Positions 1 to 11,967 of a stretch of DNA of 64,000 nt are shown one piece after another. A program made the translations under genes and the position numbers. The stretch comes from Anisus vortex (lineage: Eukaryota; Mollusca; Gastropoda; Planorbidae). Each line of letters starts with the position of its first letter. Position 1 is the first letter of the stretch. The stretch spans positions 4,972,295-5,036,294 of the forward strand of contig OX421499.1 of assembly GCA_949126835.1 (NCBI GenBank). Reading direction: 5' to 3'. The notes under the pieces were generated by a model. The model saw nothing but the letters and a program-made list of their open reading frames with translations. It had not been told where the DNA came from and searched no databases.

Positions 1-2620
1 ACCATGGAATAAATAACTCCAAGAATATAATAAAAAAATGTTTCAATAATATATATAGCATATATATTAATTTAAAAAAAAAAGAAAGAAAAAAGAAAGT
101 TGAAGATGCTTCAAAATTATCCTGTTGGACCGAATTGACCCATAGGGCAGGTGAAGCAGTGTTCTCCAGTTTCTGTGGCCACGGCATACTAAGTGATTGT
201 GTGGCCAGCAATATGCACAGCCAAAGATGCTTATTATACAAATACATAATTTTTTTAGTTTTTCGAAAAATCTAAATAGATTTTTTGTAAAGATTTAATT
301 TATTGCAACCGGTTAAAATGTCATAGACCACCTTAAGCTATACAGATTTCATGCTGTTATTTAATACTGACCCGAGGCAGACCAAGACCTTGAATTTCTG
401 ACAAAAAATAATGCCTCACAGTGGAAAGCGGCGGGTGTCGAAATCTTTTTTTCCTCCTGGAATAAAAATTAAGAAATCTCTACTCTGATACTGATGGTAC
501 GAAATGAACATTTTAAAAAGCCTATATATTTATATAGTGGCACTTTCTTACAGTTGAGCATATTCTTTAGGTCTTGGGTCGAGGCCCTTGTCCACAATCT
601 CCACCACAGCCTTGACATTGGTCTCCAGCCAGGAAATGACGCCAGCCTCTTTCCAACAGGACTCACACCTCTTGACATAGAGCATGATCATTCTCTGCAG
701 TTCACTGGTGCTGCATGGGGGAAGGTAAAGTTTATGTTGTTAACTGAGTTGTAGTGCTTGCTGAAACATCAAGACTCCAAGACTTACAAGTTGATCAAAT
801 GTTTTAATCAAATTATATCAGCCCAGGTAGTAAAGTACTAAAAGTAGCAAAATTACATATGAGGCGAGGGTTCTACAAGTGTATTAAAAACTTTAAATAA
901 ATATTTGAATATCAAACATGCATACGTTGTGTAATTATTATAATGTTTTAAGCCAAAGAAATTACAATTGTCTTTTAAGTAGAAGGAATATCTGTACGGT
1001 AACATATAAACTAAGACTAAGATAAAAATATGAGAATACATATAATGCGGAGACTAGCCTATGCACCAAAATCTGTCCACTGACCCCGAGGTCTATAAGT
1101 TATAAGACCAGTCAAAATCTCACATATTCAGTCAAAATCTCACATATTCAGTGAAAATCTCACATATTCAGTCAAAATCTCACCTATTCAGTTAAAATTT
1201 CACCTATTCATTCAAAATTTCACCTATTCAGTCAAAATCTCACCTATTCAGTCAAAATCTCACAGTTTCAGTAAAAATCTCACCGTTTCAGTAAAAATCT
1301 CACCTATTCAGGAACACTGCTATTTTTAAAGTTAAAGCAAAGTCTATGCCCTTTTTACCTGTCATTGAGTTCTCCTGTGCTGAAAAAGGCATGTCCACTC
1401 ACTCCCTTGTCCAGCTGAACACTGCACTGATCCATCAATGGTATCAACATCATAGGGAAAAACAACAGGCTGTCTTGAAGCTGTAAAGATATCAAGTTAT
1501 CAATGAGCATTGAAAAACAACAGGCTGTCTTGAAGCTGTAAAGATATCAAGTTATCAATGAGCATTGAAAAACAACAGGCTGTCTTAAAGATATCAAGTT
1601 ATCAATGAGCATTGAAAAACAACAGGCTGTCTTAAAGATATCAAGTTATCAATGAGCATTGAAAAACAACAGGCTGTCTTAAAGATATCAAGTTATCAAT
1701 GAGCATTGAAAAACAACAGGCTGTCTTAAAGATATCAAGTTATCAATGAGCATTGAAAAACAACAGGCTGTCTTGAAGCTGTAAAGATATCAAGTTACCA
1801 ATGAGCATTGAAAAACTTAAACCCAAAAAGCTGAAAACTTATAACAATTAGATTTTAAAACAATACAAATGATATTACTTCTTCAATTTCATCAATAAAC
1901 AATAAATTAACTCATAAGAAACAATGATTCAATCATCAAATTTGACTGAGCTAAAAAGCCAAAATGACAGTTCACTATTTGTGTGTAGCTTAAATTCAGA
2001 AAGCTCCAAACACACACTAAATTACTCAGTCAGGGTTCGTACAGAAAAATTGCCTCAAAATTCCAGGAGTTTTCCAGGAGTGTTCCAGAAGTTTTTCAGG
2101 AGTATATTTTTTGAAAAGCCAAGATGAGCTCTTTAAAAAAAAAAAAAACAGAGACCTTGCTACACAGCTTTTTTTGTTTTACGACATTACGAGGACTTTT
2201 ATAGCCTATATCCCAAGTTTGGATAGAAAAAAAAACAAGATCTAGTAACAAAAAAAAAGTAAACGTTTGCGCGCAGAAATAGAAAGCAGCAAAGCGGGTT
2301 AACTCCAAAAGGGCTTTCTGGAAAAGTGAAAGTACAATCTAAGAGCAGTGATTACGATTTTTTAATTAATAAGTAATCTCCCTAAAAAAATAATGAGTTT
2401 TAGTATTTTCCCAGGACTAAATGCAGTTTTTCCAGGAGTTTTAAGGTCCTGGAACACAACTTTTTGTTCTCCAGGAGCTGTACGAACCCTGTCAGTATAC
2501 ATAATTTTTCTATAGATAGACATTCCCTGATGAAAATACATGAAGCCAAATAACTATAATTTTATATATTAAAAGATATTTGCTAAATTTTTTTTTTAAA
2601 TTGTAAATAAACAAATATTT

Positions 2621-2660
<40 letters not shown>

Positions 2661-5600
2661 TATATTTATAACCAACAAGGGAATTTTATTTTCTACGCAA
2701 TGATACCTCAAACATGTAGAAATAGTTTGAATTAACAAATAGAAAATAACATTTCAAAACTACCAATTATGAAAAACAAGGAAAAAATAATTTGGATAAA
2801 ACATGAAAAAAATTAAGTTTTTTTTAGGGTTAATGAAATTATACTAAAAGGTGGTTGATAAAAAAAAAATTGGGGACACAATTTGTTTTCAATTGAAATC
2901 ACATTTAACTTTGAACTATAAAAAAAAGTACTATAAATGTTATTAATTTAGCTACACTAGATATCATTCTTATTTTAAAATACATGTAAGATCAAAGTAC
3001 AAGCGTTCCATGGCCTACCAAGGAATCTGCAACTGACGTGTCTCCCCCATCCTTCATGGCTATTTGGTAGTGGGCTAAAGGAATTGACATTGCAAAGTTA
3101 GGCACATGTTTCATGGACTCAGTAATCTGTGGAAAAACAACAACAAATAACAACAAACAAAATAACATAAAAAATGCCTTAAAAATTTAGTTTTGCATTT
3201 ATCAAGGGGACGAAAATATTCACACCTAGTAGCATCACTTAGAATTGAAACAAATAAAATACTTACCAGAACTTCTTTTTCTAATCGCACAAGATGATCA
3301 TACTGTTCAGCTCTCAGTGCAAAGTAATCTATCACGCTCAAGCAATCCAACGGATCATTTTCTGGATCAAGGCTGGATAAAACACAAACAGAAAAAAAAT
3401 ATAAAGGCAATACAAACAAAATGCGGGCAAAAAGACAAAAACATCAAGTTTTATATTTTGATATTTAAAAAAGAATGAAGACTATAACTACTATAAGGAT
3501 ATTAAATTACATTAAATATATATGTTAATTAGGCCTTACATTTTTTTTTTAGATTTCTTTGTATACAAAATGTTTATAAATGGTATTAGCATCTCTTTCT
3601 TTTCATTTTGATGTTTTTATTAAAACAAAGTTTGATAAAAAAGATAAAAAGAGGAGCACTTTAAAAATGAGTTAGGAAGTAATCCCATATAATGCACTTC
3701 TAAAAATCAAGATAACAATAGTTACTTAAAAATATTCACACATACAAAAATAATCAGCTTTATTAAAATATACCAGGTGACCCAATAAGTCAATACAAAA
3801 TAATTGTCTGATCTCACCATACTTGGCAGAGAGAAATCACTAGATCTGTTAAAAAACAAACAAACCCATCATTACCTGAGAAGCACTTTACAAAACTCAA
3901 AAGCTGTTCTATTGCAGCCTCGTCTCCCAAGGTTTAAAATATGTTTAAATAAACACAGATAGAAAGACCTGTAGCAAGAAAGTTTAAAAAAAAACACAAA
4001 GATTACATAATAATTAACTTGGCAATAAATATAAGTTTCTTTAAAAGATTTTATAATTTTCAATATCTACCAAACCTTTTCAATAACTTTTTAAGTCTAA
4101 GTATGCACTATTGTAGGCTATATCAGTCAAACAAAACATAAAAGGCCATAATAATACAGTAATTTGTTTTAACGACCTAATATTTTAATATGTTACACAT
4201 ACTCTCATACATAATATATGTGCGTACAATATTAATATTTTCATTTTTGGCCTTACTACAGCTCTAAAGACCAAATGCATACATTGTTTAAATTTTTTAT
4301 CAGGCAGTGTTTCGGTCATTGCCATCATAACAAACCTGTTTTCTCGCCTCTTGTAATTCACGTAACAGTTGCCTGCGGCCAGGTTGAACAGGGAATGAAA
4401 TGCACACTCCATCCCAAACAAGGCTTTCTCTATCATGAAATGGAAAAGAAAAAAGGGAAATCTATAACAGGTAACACAAAACATTGTTTTAAAAAAAAGT
4501 TTGACACTGCTGCACTTTAATAGCATTTCATGCTAGTCTCACAAAAAGCAAAGTATGGAACGTTTTTGTATGATACTATGAAATTAATATCTCATAAAGG
4601 CATAAAAATAAATGCACTAGACAGCTGCATCGTAAGTATTGGTCAATAATAATAATGGCTCCTTCTGTCTCAATGGATGCGCCCGTTTGTTTAACAAAAT
4701 TTTGTGTATGATCCATTTTGTATTTGTCCATTTGTTGCAGAGTCTGTTGTGAATGAACATACCAAATCTTGGGTGGTAGTATTTATTACAGTACATTTTT
4801 AATCCTATTTAAATTATTTCCAATAATGAAATCTTCATCCATTGATATGGCTCAACTTTAGCCTTATTATAATTAAACTGGGTTTATCATTAATGCATTG
4901 TGAACCGCATCAATGCCAACAAGTTTTATGTAAATTACCATTTAAAGACAGTAGCCAACATGATAAGGTCTTACTTTTTTTTTTTGTAATTTTGAATACC
5001 GGTAGATGAAACTCATCTTGAATAAATATTTCAGGAGTTATTTCATGTTAAAGAGAAATTCTACATTATGTACAGAATGTTTATACCAATTGATTCGGCA
5101 GCTGTTTGATAGTCTTCTGTAGCCCTGTGCAAGTCTGCCATTTGAATGAGTGTATCAACATGATAAGGATGATCTCTGAGAATATTCTGCAAGACATTTT
5201 TATAGAAAAAAATGAACAAGCATTTAGCAGACAAGTGATGAGACTTTCAATTTACAAGTCAATATTACATTTCAACATGCTCTAAATCTAAAAATCTGCA
5301 CGGAATATATATTTAACATATATACAAACTATGATCATTCTTGTGATTTTTAACACTGCACAGTGTAATTGTTTTTTTAACTATAAAAATTAAAATAAAC
5401 TTTATACAATTGAATTAAAATAAAATACTACTACCTAAAGCTGTGCTTTTTTTTAAGTACCGGTAAGAAAAAAACACAAGAAGGATGCAACTTACAATAA
5501 TATATTCAGGAAGACCAGATTCTACAGCATCATAGAAGTCATGTTGTACTTTCTGATATGCTAAAGAGTGTTCAAATACAAAACCTTCAGCCTCACCAAG

Positions 5601-8600
5601 GTATTTCATAGATAAGCCTACGAAAAAAAAAAAAGGAAAAAAATTATCATTGTTCAGGAGGATGCTCTTTATACAACCACCTACAGCCACCGGGGGACTT
5701 TGTCTTAAAAATAAATAAATGCAACTTCACCTGAGCCGCTTGTGCTGTGCCAGGTGTCTTTAGGCTGGACAAGCCGCCCACTTCGGCGGAAGGGACGATT
5801 CCTCTGACGATGATTTCTAGGATGAAACAAGGGACCAAACGAAAATCATTATTGTAAAACTACGGAAGATAAACAGGTTTAAAAAAAAGCATATAAGTGT
5901 CAGTTTATATCTTACTCCTTATTGGATCATGTATGACGCTAGACATTTTCAAGGTTGGATATATTGATTGCAATAAGTGACAAGGGACAGATTAAAAAAA
6001 AAAACTGATTGTACTATCTATAGAAGATTATTATTTTACTTAAATAAAGTATATTGAGCTTTGACAAAAAAACAAAACAACTGATGTTTACAAAAATACA
6101 AAGTGATTGAATGATGTAAATCTCATTTTAAAAAGATCAATGCAACTTAAACTCACAGACAATTGTCAAGAGAGGTTGGACAGAGCTATGTGACATGAGC
6201 ATTCAACATGATCACTGTAAGAAATCTCCACTCACCTTGGCTGGTCCCCTCTAACTACTTGAGACCCAAATATTTGTTTTAACTCTGTCTCTGGATTTAG
6301 ATGCCTGCAAATGTAAATACAAACAAAAACATTTCATTGTACCCCACTTTCAAATGACCAGATTTTTTTATTTGAGTTTCTTTAAAAACATAATATTCTT
6401 TAGAAAATAATTTAACAGGCCAAAAGTAACTTTTAACCTTTTAAACCACAAGCTTCTGACAGTTCCTGAACTAATGATAGTTTGCATGAAAAATCTAAGA
6501 AGACAAAATTTTGTAAGAAAGCTGTGGTAGGATTCTTGACTTATAATTTGTACATGTGGGACTACTAAGAAGAAATGTATTATGTCCTTGGCTTATCTCA
6601 AAGTTTACTTTTGAAACAATACAAGACATCAATAACTGTCAATGTATGGGACTTCTAAAAAGAAATGTAATATGCCCTTGTTTATCTTAAAGTTTACTTT
6701 TGAAACAATACAAGAAAATACAAGACATCAAAAACTGTCAATGTATTCAAAATGGGGTTTTAACAGATGACTCTACCATGAAATAGTAATTGCATAGTAA
6801 AATATATATCAACAACAAAAATAGAGACTATAGGAAGAAAATGACCAAAATATTTAGTACTGGATATGAATGTTTCAAACATTGACAAAAAAGGAAACAA
6901 TTTGTGTAAAAAAATCTTGCAATAGACTAAAGTCTCAAAGATTAAAAAAGAAATTTCCTCAAAAGAGAAAAAACATTTTACATCATCTATCCCAGTGGCT
7001 TCACAGCCTTATTCACAGCCTTATTCACAGCCTTCCTCTGTAACCTATCAGCGGTTTTCTTCATCCATCCTTTGAACCCAAGTCAACCCTTATATACGCG
7101 ACCGGGACTGTAAGGGTTAACAAAGATCAGTTTCCACACCATCCATCTACCTGGCTCTTCTCATCGCTTTTAGTGACCAGTTTTTTTCACCCTTTTGTTA
7201 TATTTGACAGTCCTCAATTTTCTACAGGTGCAAAATTTTGAGCCTCATAACTACAGTTTAAAAGATGAAAATTCGCCAAATCTATTATAAGCCAACTTGG
7301 TTTCTTCCCTTTGAAATCAACATGCAACTCAACTTGCTTGATAGCACTTAAAGATTCTGCCAAGAAAAAGGTAAATGCACTTACCTGTAATCAATGTGCA
7401 ATAAAGGCTTCAGGCTCATTGAAAAATGTCCTCTGCCGTTTTCAGCCTGTATGCTTGAGCCTCCCGGTTCACCAAGTATTCTATTCACCTCTAAAAGCGT
7501 TGCTTCTATATCATCTGCAGTTTCCTAGAATTTCAATTTTAAAAAAAACAATACTTTCCTCATCAAAACTAAGTTTTAAAAAAACACAGTTTAGTAAGTA
7601 TTATACAAACTACAACTATATCATAATATGAGATAGATGACCTGCCTGCTTCATTGAGTTAAGAACACTGTTTTCTTTTTCCTTTCCTTTCCTGTTTTTC
7701 TTCTTCCTTTTCTTCTTGCTTTTGCTGCCTGTGTTTTCTTGAACCCCGGATGCTTCAATGTTTTCCCCGTCCACCTCTTCATCTTCTTTAGTATCTGTGC
7801 TCTCTCCATCTCCCTCATTTAACTAGTAGAAAGATATATGATTAAAATTGCTTTTGGTCAACAAGCTGAGATTTAGAACGTATTTTACTATTTTTAGGTT
7901 GTGTGAAAATATTCACTACAGACTTGATTAGGGTCAAAATGTCACTAAGTGATGGGGCGGGGTGGGATGTGTTTATTTGAAAAACAAACAATTGAAGTTA
8001 GACCTAATTTATCTAAAATTAATGCAAAAGTTATCATTAACCGCGAAGCAAAATAAAAGCTAAAAGCACAAGAAAGACTGTGTTGACAATTGACACACCA
8101 CTTGATATGGTAATAAACGACTTTTGATGTGCGATGTAGTTTGACGGTTGCAATTGCATCAGATTTCAGTCCTTTGTATATATTGTATCATAATATCTTA
8201 GCCAGTACATTAAATTTAATTTAAACATTTGCACTATAGCTTGTTAAAGGCTATTACTGTAAAACTAGCAATATAACTAGGGATTACTAGGTGTTCAGTT
8301 AGGTCTACCCTTGTTTAAAATTCAATAATGAACTTTCGGAGTGTGATATTCAGACCCGATAGACTTAGTTAGATACTTTTGAACTCAGTGTTTTGACCTA
8401 TTTTTGGTGGTCACAGGAAGTGATCACTTTTTGTTCCAATTTTTAATTGATGTGGAACATGCATGTGTTCATTTTACATATTATCATTAATACACTCCAA
8501 ATATACAGTTTTCATTGTTTCTACATGATTAAGGGATAGATAGCTTCATTTGCCTTTGTGTTTCCTTTGTGAAGCCGGCTGGTCCAGCGGTTAGTTCACC

Positions 8601-10497
8601 GGACTGTCAACCAAAAACCAACTGACACGTCGCAGGTTCTATCCCGGCCACCGGCGGATCCCTGTCGCCCTGCAGGAGTTTTGGGCCTATAAACATATTT
8701 GCGCCAGCAGGCAGCAGTGTGTTTACAGAGCGCACTGAGCATGCTAAAATAGCATGGATAGAAGCGCGATATAAATAACCAATTTAATTTAATTTACTTT
8801 CCATTTTTTCATTATATTTATCAGAGAGTTTTACTGTTTTTAAAACTACTGATAATTGCCTTTAATTATTTTTTAAATCCCATTTTTGGTCGCCTTTAAT
8901 TTTAACACAGTCTTGTTCTTCACTATCAAAAACATAATCCTGTGAATTTTCATCGCAATCCGCAATAGCAAAACGATTTTATTGATCGCTCTAGTTTAAT
9001 ACTTATGTATTTATACATTTTCTCTGTTACCATTGATGGCATTCTGAAATGAATTACACTTCAAGTAATTTAACAGCCTATTAATAAAGTTTTTCATGAA
9101 TCTAAAATATTTTTCACCTTTTTAAGCATATATTTTGAAACATTAAGTGTTTAAGTAGGTCTAACTGAGAAAAAAAAATTGATCGGTAGAGAAGACAAAA
9201 AATGTATCATGATATTTTACTATTATTACTAATATTTGAAAAATTAGTATTTTCACTAAATAAATCTCAATCAATGCTATAATCTTAAATCTTAAAATAT
9301 TTATGATTAAAATATAATCTGTGAAAATTTAATTTAATTATTTACAGCCCTTTTAAAGTTTTATGAGTATGAACATTAAAGTGAAAATAATGAATTGACA
9401 TTCTCTGTCACAATTTTAACAATTTATTACAAAGGTTAGGCCTATATTATACTATATAATATATTTCACGAGGTTTTCAGGAGGCTGCGGGAACCACAGA
9501 ATAGGTATAGAACAGAATGCGCAATCCCTATATGCGCAGTCACTAAAATTGAAGCTAAGATTTTTTGACGCAATGCAGCAGTTGCTATAATAGATACGCT
9601 TCTAGATCTATAGTAAAATGAGAAAGAATATCTAGGCCTACCATAAATAAAATGGCTTTTTTTATGACTGATATCTACTCTTAGCAATCTTAGGACCAAA
9701 GCAAGGCTAATATTATTATGTAATCTGAGTTAATATGAGGTTGTTATACCTTTTGAACTTACTGTTGTTTATCCTTTATGATTATGGAGTCAGGAAAGAC
9801 ATGCTTATTTGTACGATAATCAATCGTTTTCGCTTCATTGTTGCAGTTTATTACAAAACATTTTTGGTACCTTTTGCCTGAATAATTAACTTTGGATGTT
9901 CGGTGTGTAGATTTGATGAAAAAGACATTGTAAATAAGCATCAATATATAGTGTAACCTGGACCGCTGCGTTTAAACAGTATGGCATCTGTATTACTTCC
10001 GGAAACAGAAAAAAATGCTATACTATTGCACATTCTGTTCTATACCTATATTCTATGGCGTGAACCCAGCATAATAGTCATATGATTCATATATGTTATA
10101 TTATATTATAACACAATAACAGTCATACTCAGTGACAGTGACTCAATCATACAGTCATACTCAAAGGCAGGCATAGGAATAGGGGCATAGCGGCATAGGG
10201 CCATAGCATAGCATAGGCCTGTTACTGATGACTCCATAACATATGATTTGCTCATTTACACATTTGCGTGCACGATAAGAATATTTTATAACTATAACAA
10301 ACAACAGTTACCAATTCAAATGGATTGTCTGGAACTGGTTTGGCTTTAGATTTCTTTTTCTTCGAAGTCGCTTTCGGCACATTGAGAGTGCTATCGTCAT
10401 CGTGTGTTTCGTCATTTTCATCACTAGCACTGCTGATATTTCCAATTTTTGCAAGGTCCGCATTGCCCTGCAATCGTCTCAAAGCTCGACTTGACAT
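1..10497 (-). CDS. TCF25: TCF25 (NULP1) ribosome quality control factor, 3'-partial
   Basis: Thirteen exons read right to left: 10312-10497, 7642-7822, 7385-7514, 6236-6304, 5731-5816, 5496-5617, 5087-5186, 4336-4429, 3876-3968, 3267-3372, 3019-3126, 1359-1480 and 552-710. All are bounded by GT/AG, and phases join without a frame break to give 518 codons plus 2 nt. The remaining roughly 150 residues (the human protein is about 676) lie beyond position 1. The start MSSRALRRLQG matches the conserved TCF25 N-terminus. A Lys-rich acidic stretch follows (exons 1-2), then the core with IDYRHLNPETELKQIFG, the WHSTSGSG and YHVDTLIQMADLHR helices, GMECAFHSLFNL and SWLETNVKAVVEI. The family is the orthologue of yeast Rqc1, part of the ribosome-associated quality control complex with Ltn1/NEMF; an older literature calls it a bHLH-like transcription factor. 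Exon 3 uses the acceptor before ATGATATAG; the AG upstream would give a stop. Confidence 0.95.
121..240 (-). mobile_element. SINE1 fragment, 3' part
   Basis: It shares its tail (gaccgaattgacccataggg) and the segment gaagcagtgttctccagtttctgtggccacgg with the copies at 19547, 21725, 51466 and 58728. The orientation is minus and the tRNA-like head is absent. Confidence 0.75.
1111..1310. repeat. 20-bp minisatellite, 10 copies (TCF25 intron)
   Basis: There are ten consecutive 20-bp units of the form gtcaaaatctcacctattca, with cacatattca and cacagtttca variants, between TCF25 exons 12 and 13. Confidence 0.95.
1359..1480 (-). CDS. TCF25: TCF25 exon 12, acceptor copied into an intronic tandem array
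   Basis: The exon begins LQDSLLFFPMMLIPLMDQCSV, matching the human segment around ALTMFPGVLLPLLESCSV. Its first 23 bases and its acceptor (ctttacag) are the first unit of a seven-copy tandem array extending upstream to 1810. Full-length copies at 1513-1567 and 1756-1810 repeat the same acceptor. Splicing to either would read LQDSLLFFNAH and stop. Confidence 0.9.
1458..1810. repeat. Seven-copy tandem array spanning a splice acceptor
   Basis: The units start at 1458, 1513, 1568, 1615, 1662, 1709 and 1756. Lengths are 55, 55, 47, 47, 47, 47 and 55 bp; the 47-bp copies lack the 8 bases gaagctgt that hold the CAG acceptor. The first unit contains the true acceptor and start of TCF25 exon 12. Confidence 0.95.
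2031..2491. mobile_element. Terminal-inverted-repeat MITE with 5-bp duplication
   Basis: It starts CAGGGTTCGTACAG and ends with the exact reverse complement. The flanks are tcagt at 2026-2030 and tcagt at 2492-2496, consistent with a 5-bp target-site duplication. The interior has ccaggag repeats near both ends and no open frame. The superfamily is uncertain. It lies in the TCF25 intron between exons 11 and 12. Confidence 0.8.
6556..6746. repeat. Two-copy ~95-bp tandem duplication
   Basis: Copies beginning tgtgggactactaagaag and tgtatgggacttctaaaaag both run through aagtttacttttgaaacaat to aactgtcaatgtat. The duplication lies in the TCF25 intron between exons 3 and 4. Confidence 0.85.
8573..8795 (+). 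mobile_element. SINE2, full-length tRNA-derived, tail type B
   Basis: The tRNA-like head has an A-box-like tggtccagcggttag and a B-box-like ggttctatcccg. The body (ccctgtcgccctgcaggag, gttttgggcct) is shared with copies at 17210, 29873 and 57788. After gttttgggcct this copy switches to a different tail, ending gcgcactgagcatgct, which resembles the LINE tail at 63975-63995. Confidence 0.85.
9763..9944 (-). pseudogene. Possible THAP-domain exon of a decayed DNA transposon
   Basis: The frame reads KRYQKCFVINCNNE, then NKHVFPDS and KDKQQ, resembling the start of a THAP zinc finger (Cys-x4-Cys, then HxFP). It ends at a GTAAGT donor. It sits between inverted repeats at about 9485-9525 and 10033-10075 that share aggtatagaacagaatg. 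THAP domains occur in P-element-like and Kolobok transposases. The rest of a transposase is absent, so this is an internally deleted relic at most. Confidence 0.4.
10312..10497 (-). CDS. TCF25: TCF25 exon 1 with start codon
   Basis: This exon encodes 62 residues from ATG at 10497 to a phase-0 donor (TTG|GTAACT). It reads MSSRALRRLQG, then an Asp/Glu/Ser-rich segment and a KKKKSKAK basic patch, ending NPFEL, the conserved junction before the second low-complexity exon. No TATA-like element or CpG-rich promoter is evident just upstream (10,500-10,800). Confidence 0.93.
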
Positions 10498-11437
10498 CTA
10501 AAATAATTCAGCAAGCAAATAGGCCCTATTGCCGCCCTATACATATAGATCTAATGAGTTCTGGATTATTAATATTGCGAATTCCACAAAAAAAAAAAAC
10601 TACTTCAAACCGCTGAGTGTTTTATTTTGTAACTGTTTTCTAAATATTGCTATTGCCATTGCAGATTGCACAGTATATTGTCACTTATCCTAGTATCGTT
10701 TAGTTTGTTCTTCCAGTAAAAAGAAAAAAAAATTCACTGAACTATATACGTTAAGTATTAATTTTTGTGGATTTATGCTCACTGATCTATAAAAAGAACT
10801 GTGCTATATAATTGGCCCTTTGAATGATTATACATGTAGTATTACCGGTATATCTGGTCACTGGTAGACTGGTAGGCCATAGGCCTATGCTGCTGAATTT
10901 GATGATTTTAAATATGCAAATCTCATAGTCTGACACAGGCCTTTAGTAACACTTTAGTGCCTCTTGGCTTTCCCTTAGCCATACCGGCCATGGTCATAGT
11001 GGGCAATTTATAAGCTAATGTCTATATGATAGTCAAGCATCATCATATATAGTTTAATATAGAGTCTATAATATTATAATAGACAAGACTGTAATAAAAA
11101 TTAAGTGCCATTTAAAATTGGTTCAGGTTGCTTTACTTGAGTCTTTCAGGATCTTTTCGTGTTGCAAAACTTCAAGCATATGTAATAAATTGCAATTAGA
11201 TTTAGTTAGGGCCAACAAAAACTTAGCTTTATTTCCATTTACAAAGTAATTTCTATCATTGTCATTTACAATGAGGTTTGTAGCCTACTTCTTTTTAAGC
11301 GTAGGTGTCAAACTCAAGACCCACAGGCCACATCTGGCCTCGCAAACAGTAGTGTCATATTAACCTCCCTACCCGCCTTCTTTCCCAATGCACAAGAAAA
11401 TTGTTATCACTGCCTATTTTAGTATTGTTTTTATGGT

Positions 11438-11967
11438 GTGACAATATTAGATTTAGAGTTTGGAAGCATGCAATATTATACAGAGGTGCAGTGACAATAT
11501 TAGATTTAGAGTTTGGAAGCATGCAATATTATACAGAGGTGCAGTGACAATATTAGATTTAGAGTTTGGTAACATGCAATATTATACAGAGGTGCAGTGA
11601 CAATATTAGATTTAGAGTTTGGTAGCATGCAATATTATACAGAGGTGCAGTGACAATATTAGATTTAGAGTTTGGTAGCATGCAATATTATACAGAGGTG
11701 CAGTGACAATATTAGATTTAGAGTTTGGTAGCATGCAATATTATACAGAGGTGCAGTGACAATATTAGATTTAGAGTTTGGTAGCATGCAATATTATACA
11801 GAGGTGCAGTGACAATATTAGATTTAGAGTTTGGTAGCATGCAATATTATACAGAGGTGCAGTGACAATATTAGATTTAGAGTTTGGTAGCATGCAATAT
11901 TATACAGAGGTGCAGTGACAATATTAGATTTAGAGTTTGGTAGCATGCAATATTATACAGAGGTGCA
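11438..11967. repeat. 53-bp minisatellite, 10 copies
   Basis: There are ten near-identical 53-bp units starting gtgacaatattagatttaga. Early copies have ggaagcatg or ggtaacatg and later ones ggtagcatg, showing directional homogenisation. Confidence 0.95.

Larger units (their letters stand above)
7823..10311. other. TCF25 intron 1: SINE2 plus a possible THAP transposon relic
   Basis: This 2.5-kb intron holds a SINE2 copy (8573-8795) and an inverted-repeat pair around 9485-10075 enclosing a possible THAP exon. The rest is AT-rich with no recognisable gene. Confidence 0.7.

Noticed and set aside
1111..1310. CRISPR-like array
   Set aside because: Repeats are contiguous 20-bp units with no unique spacers, inside an intron of an animal gene. 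The same holds for the arrays at 11438, 21391, 23613, 35110 and 37385.
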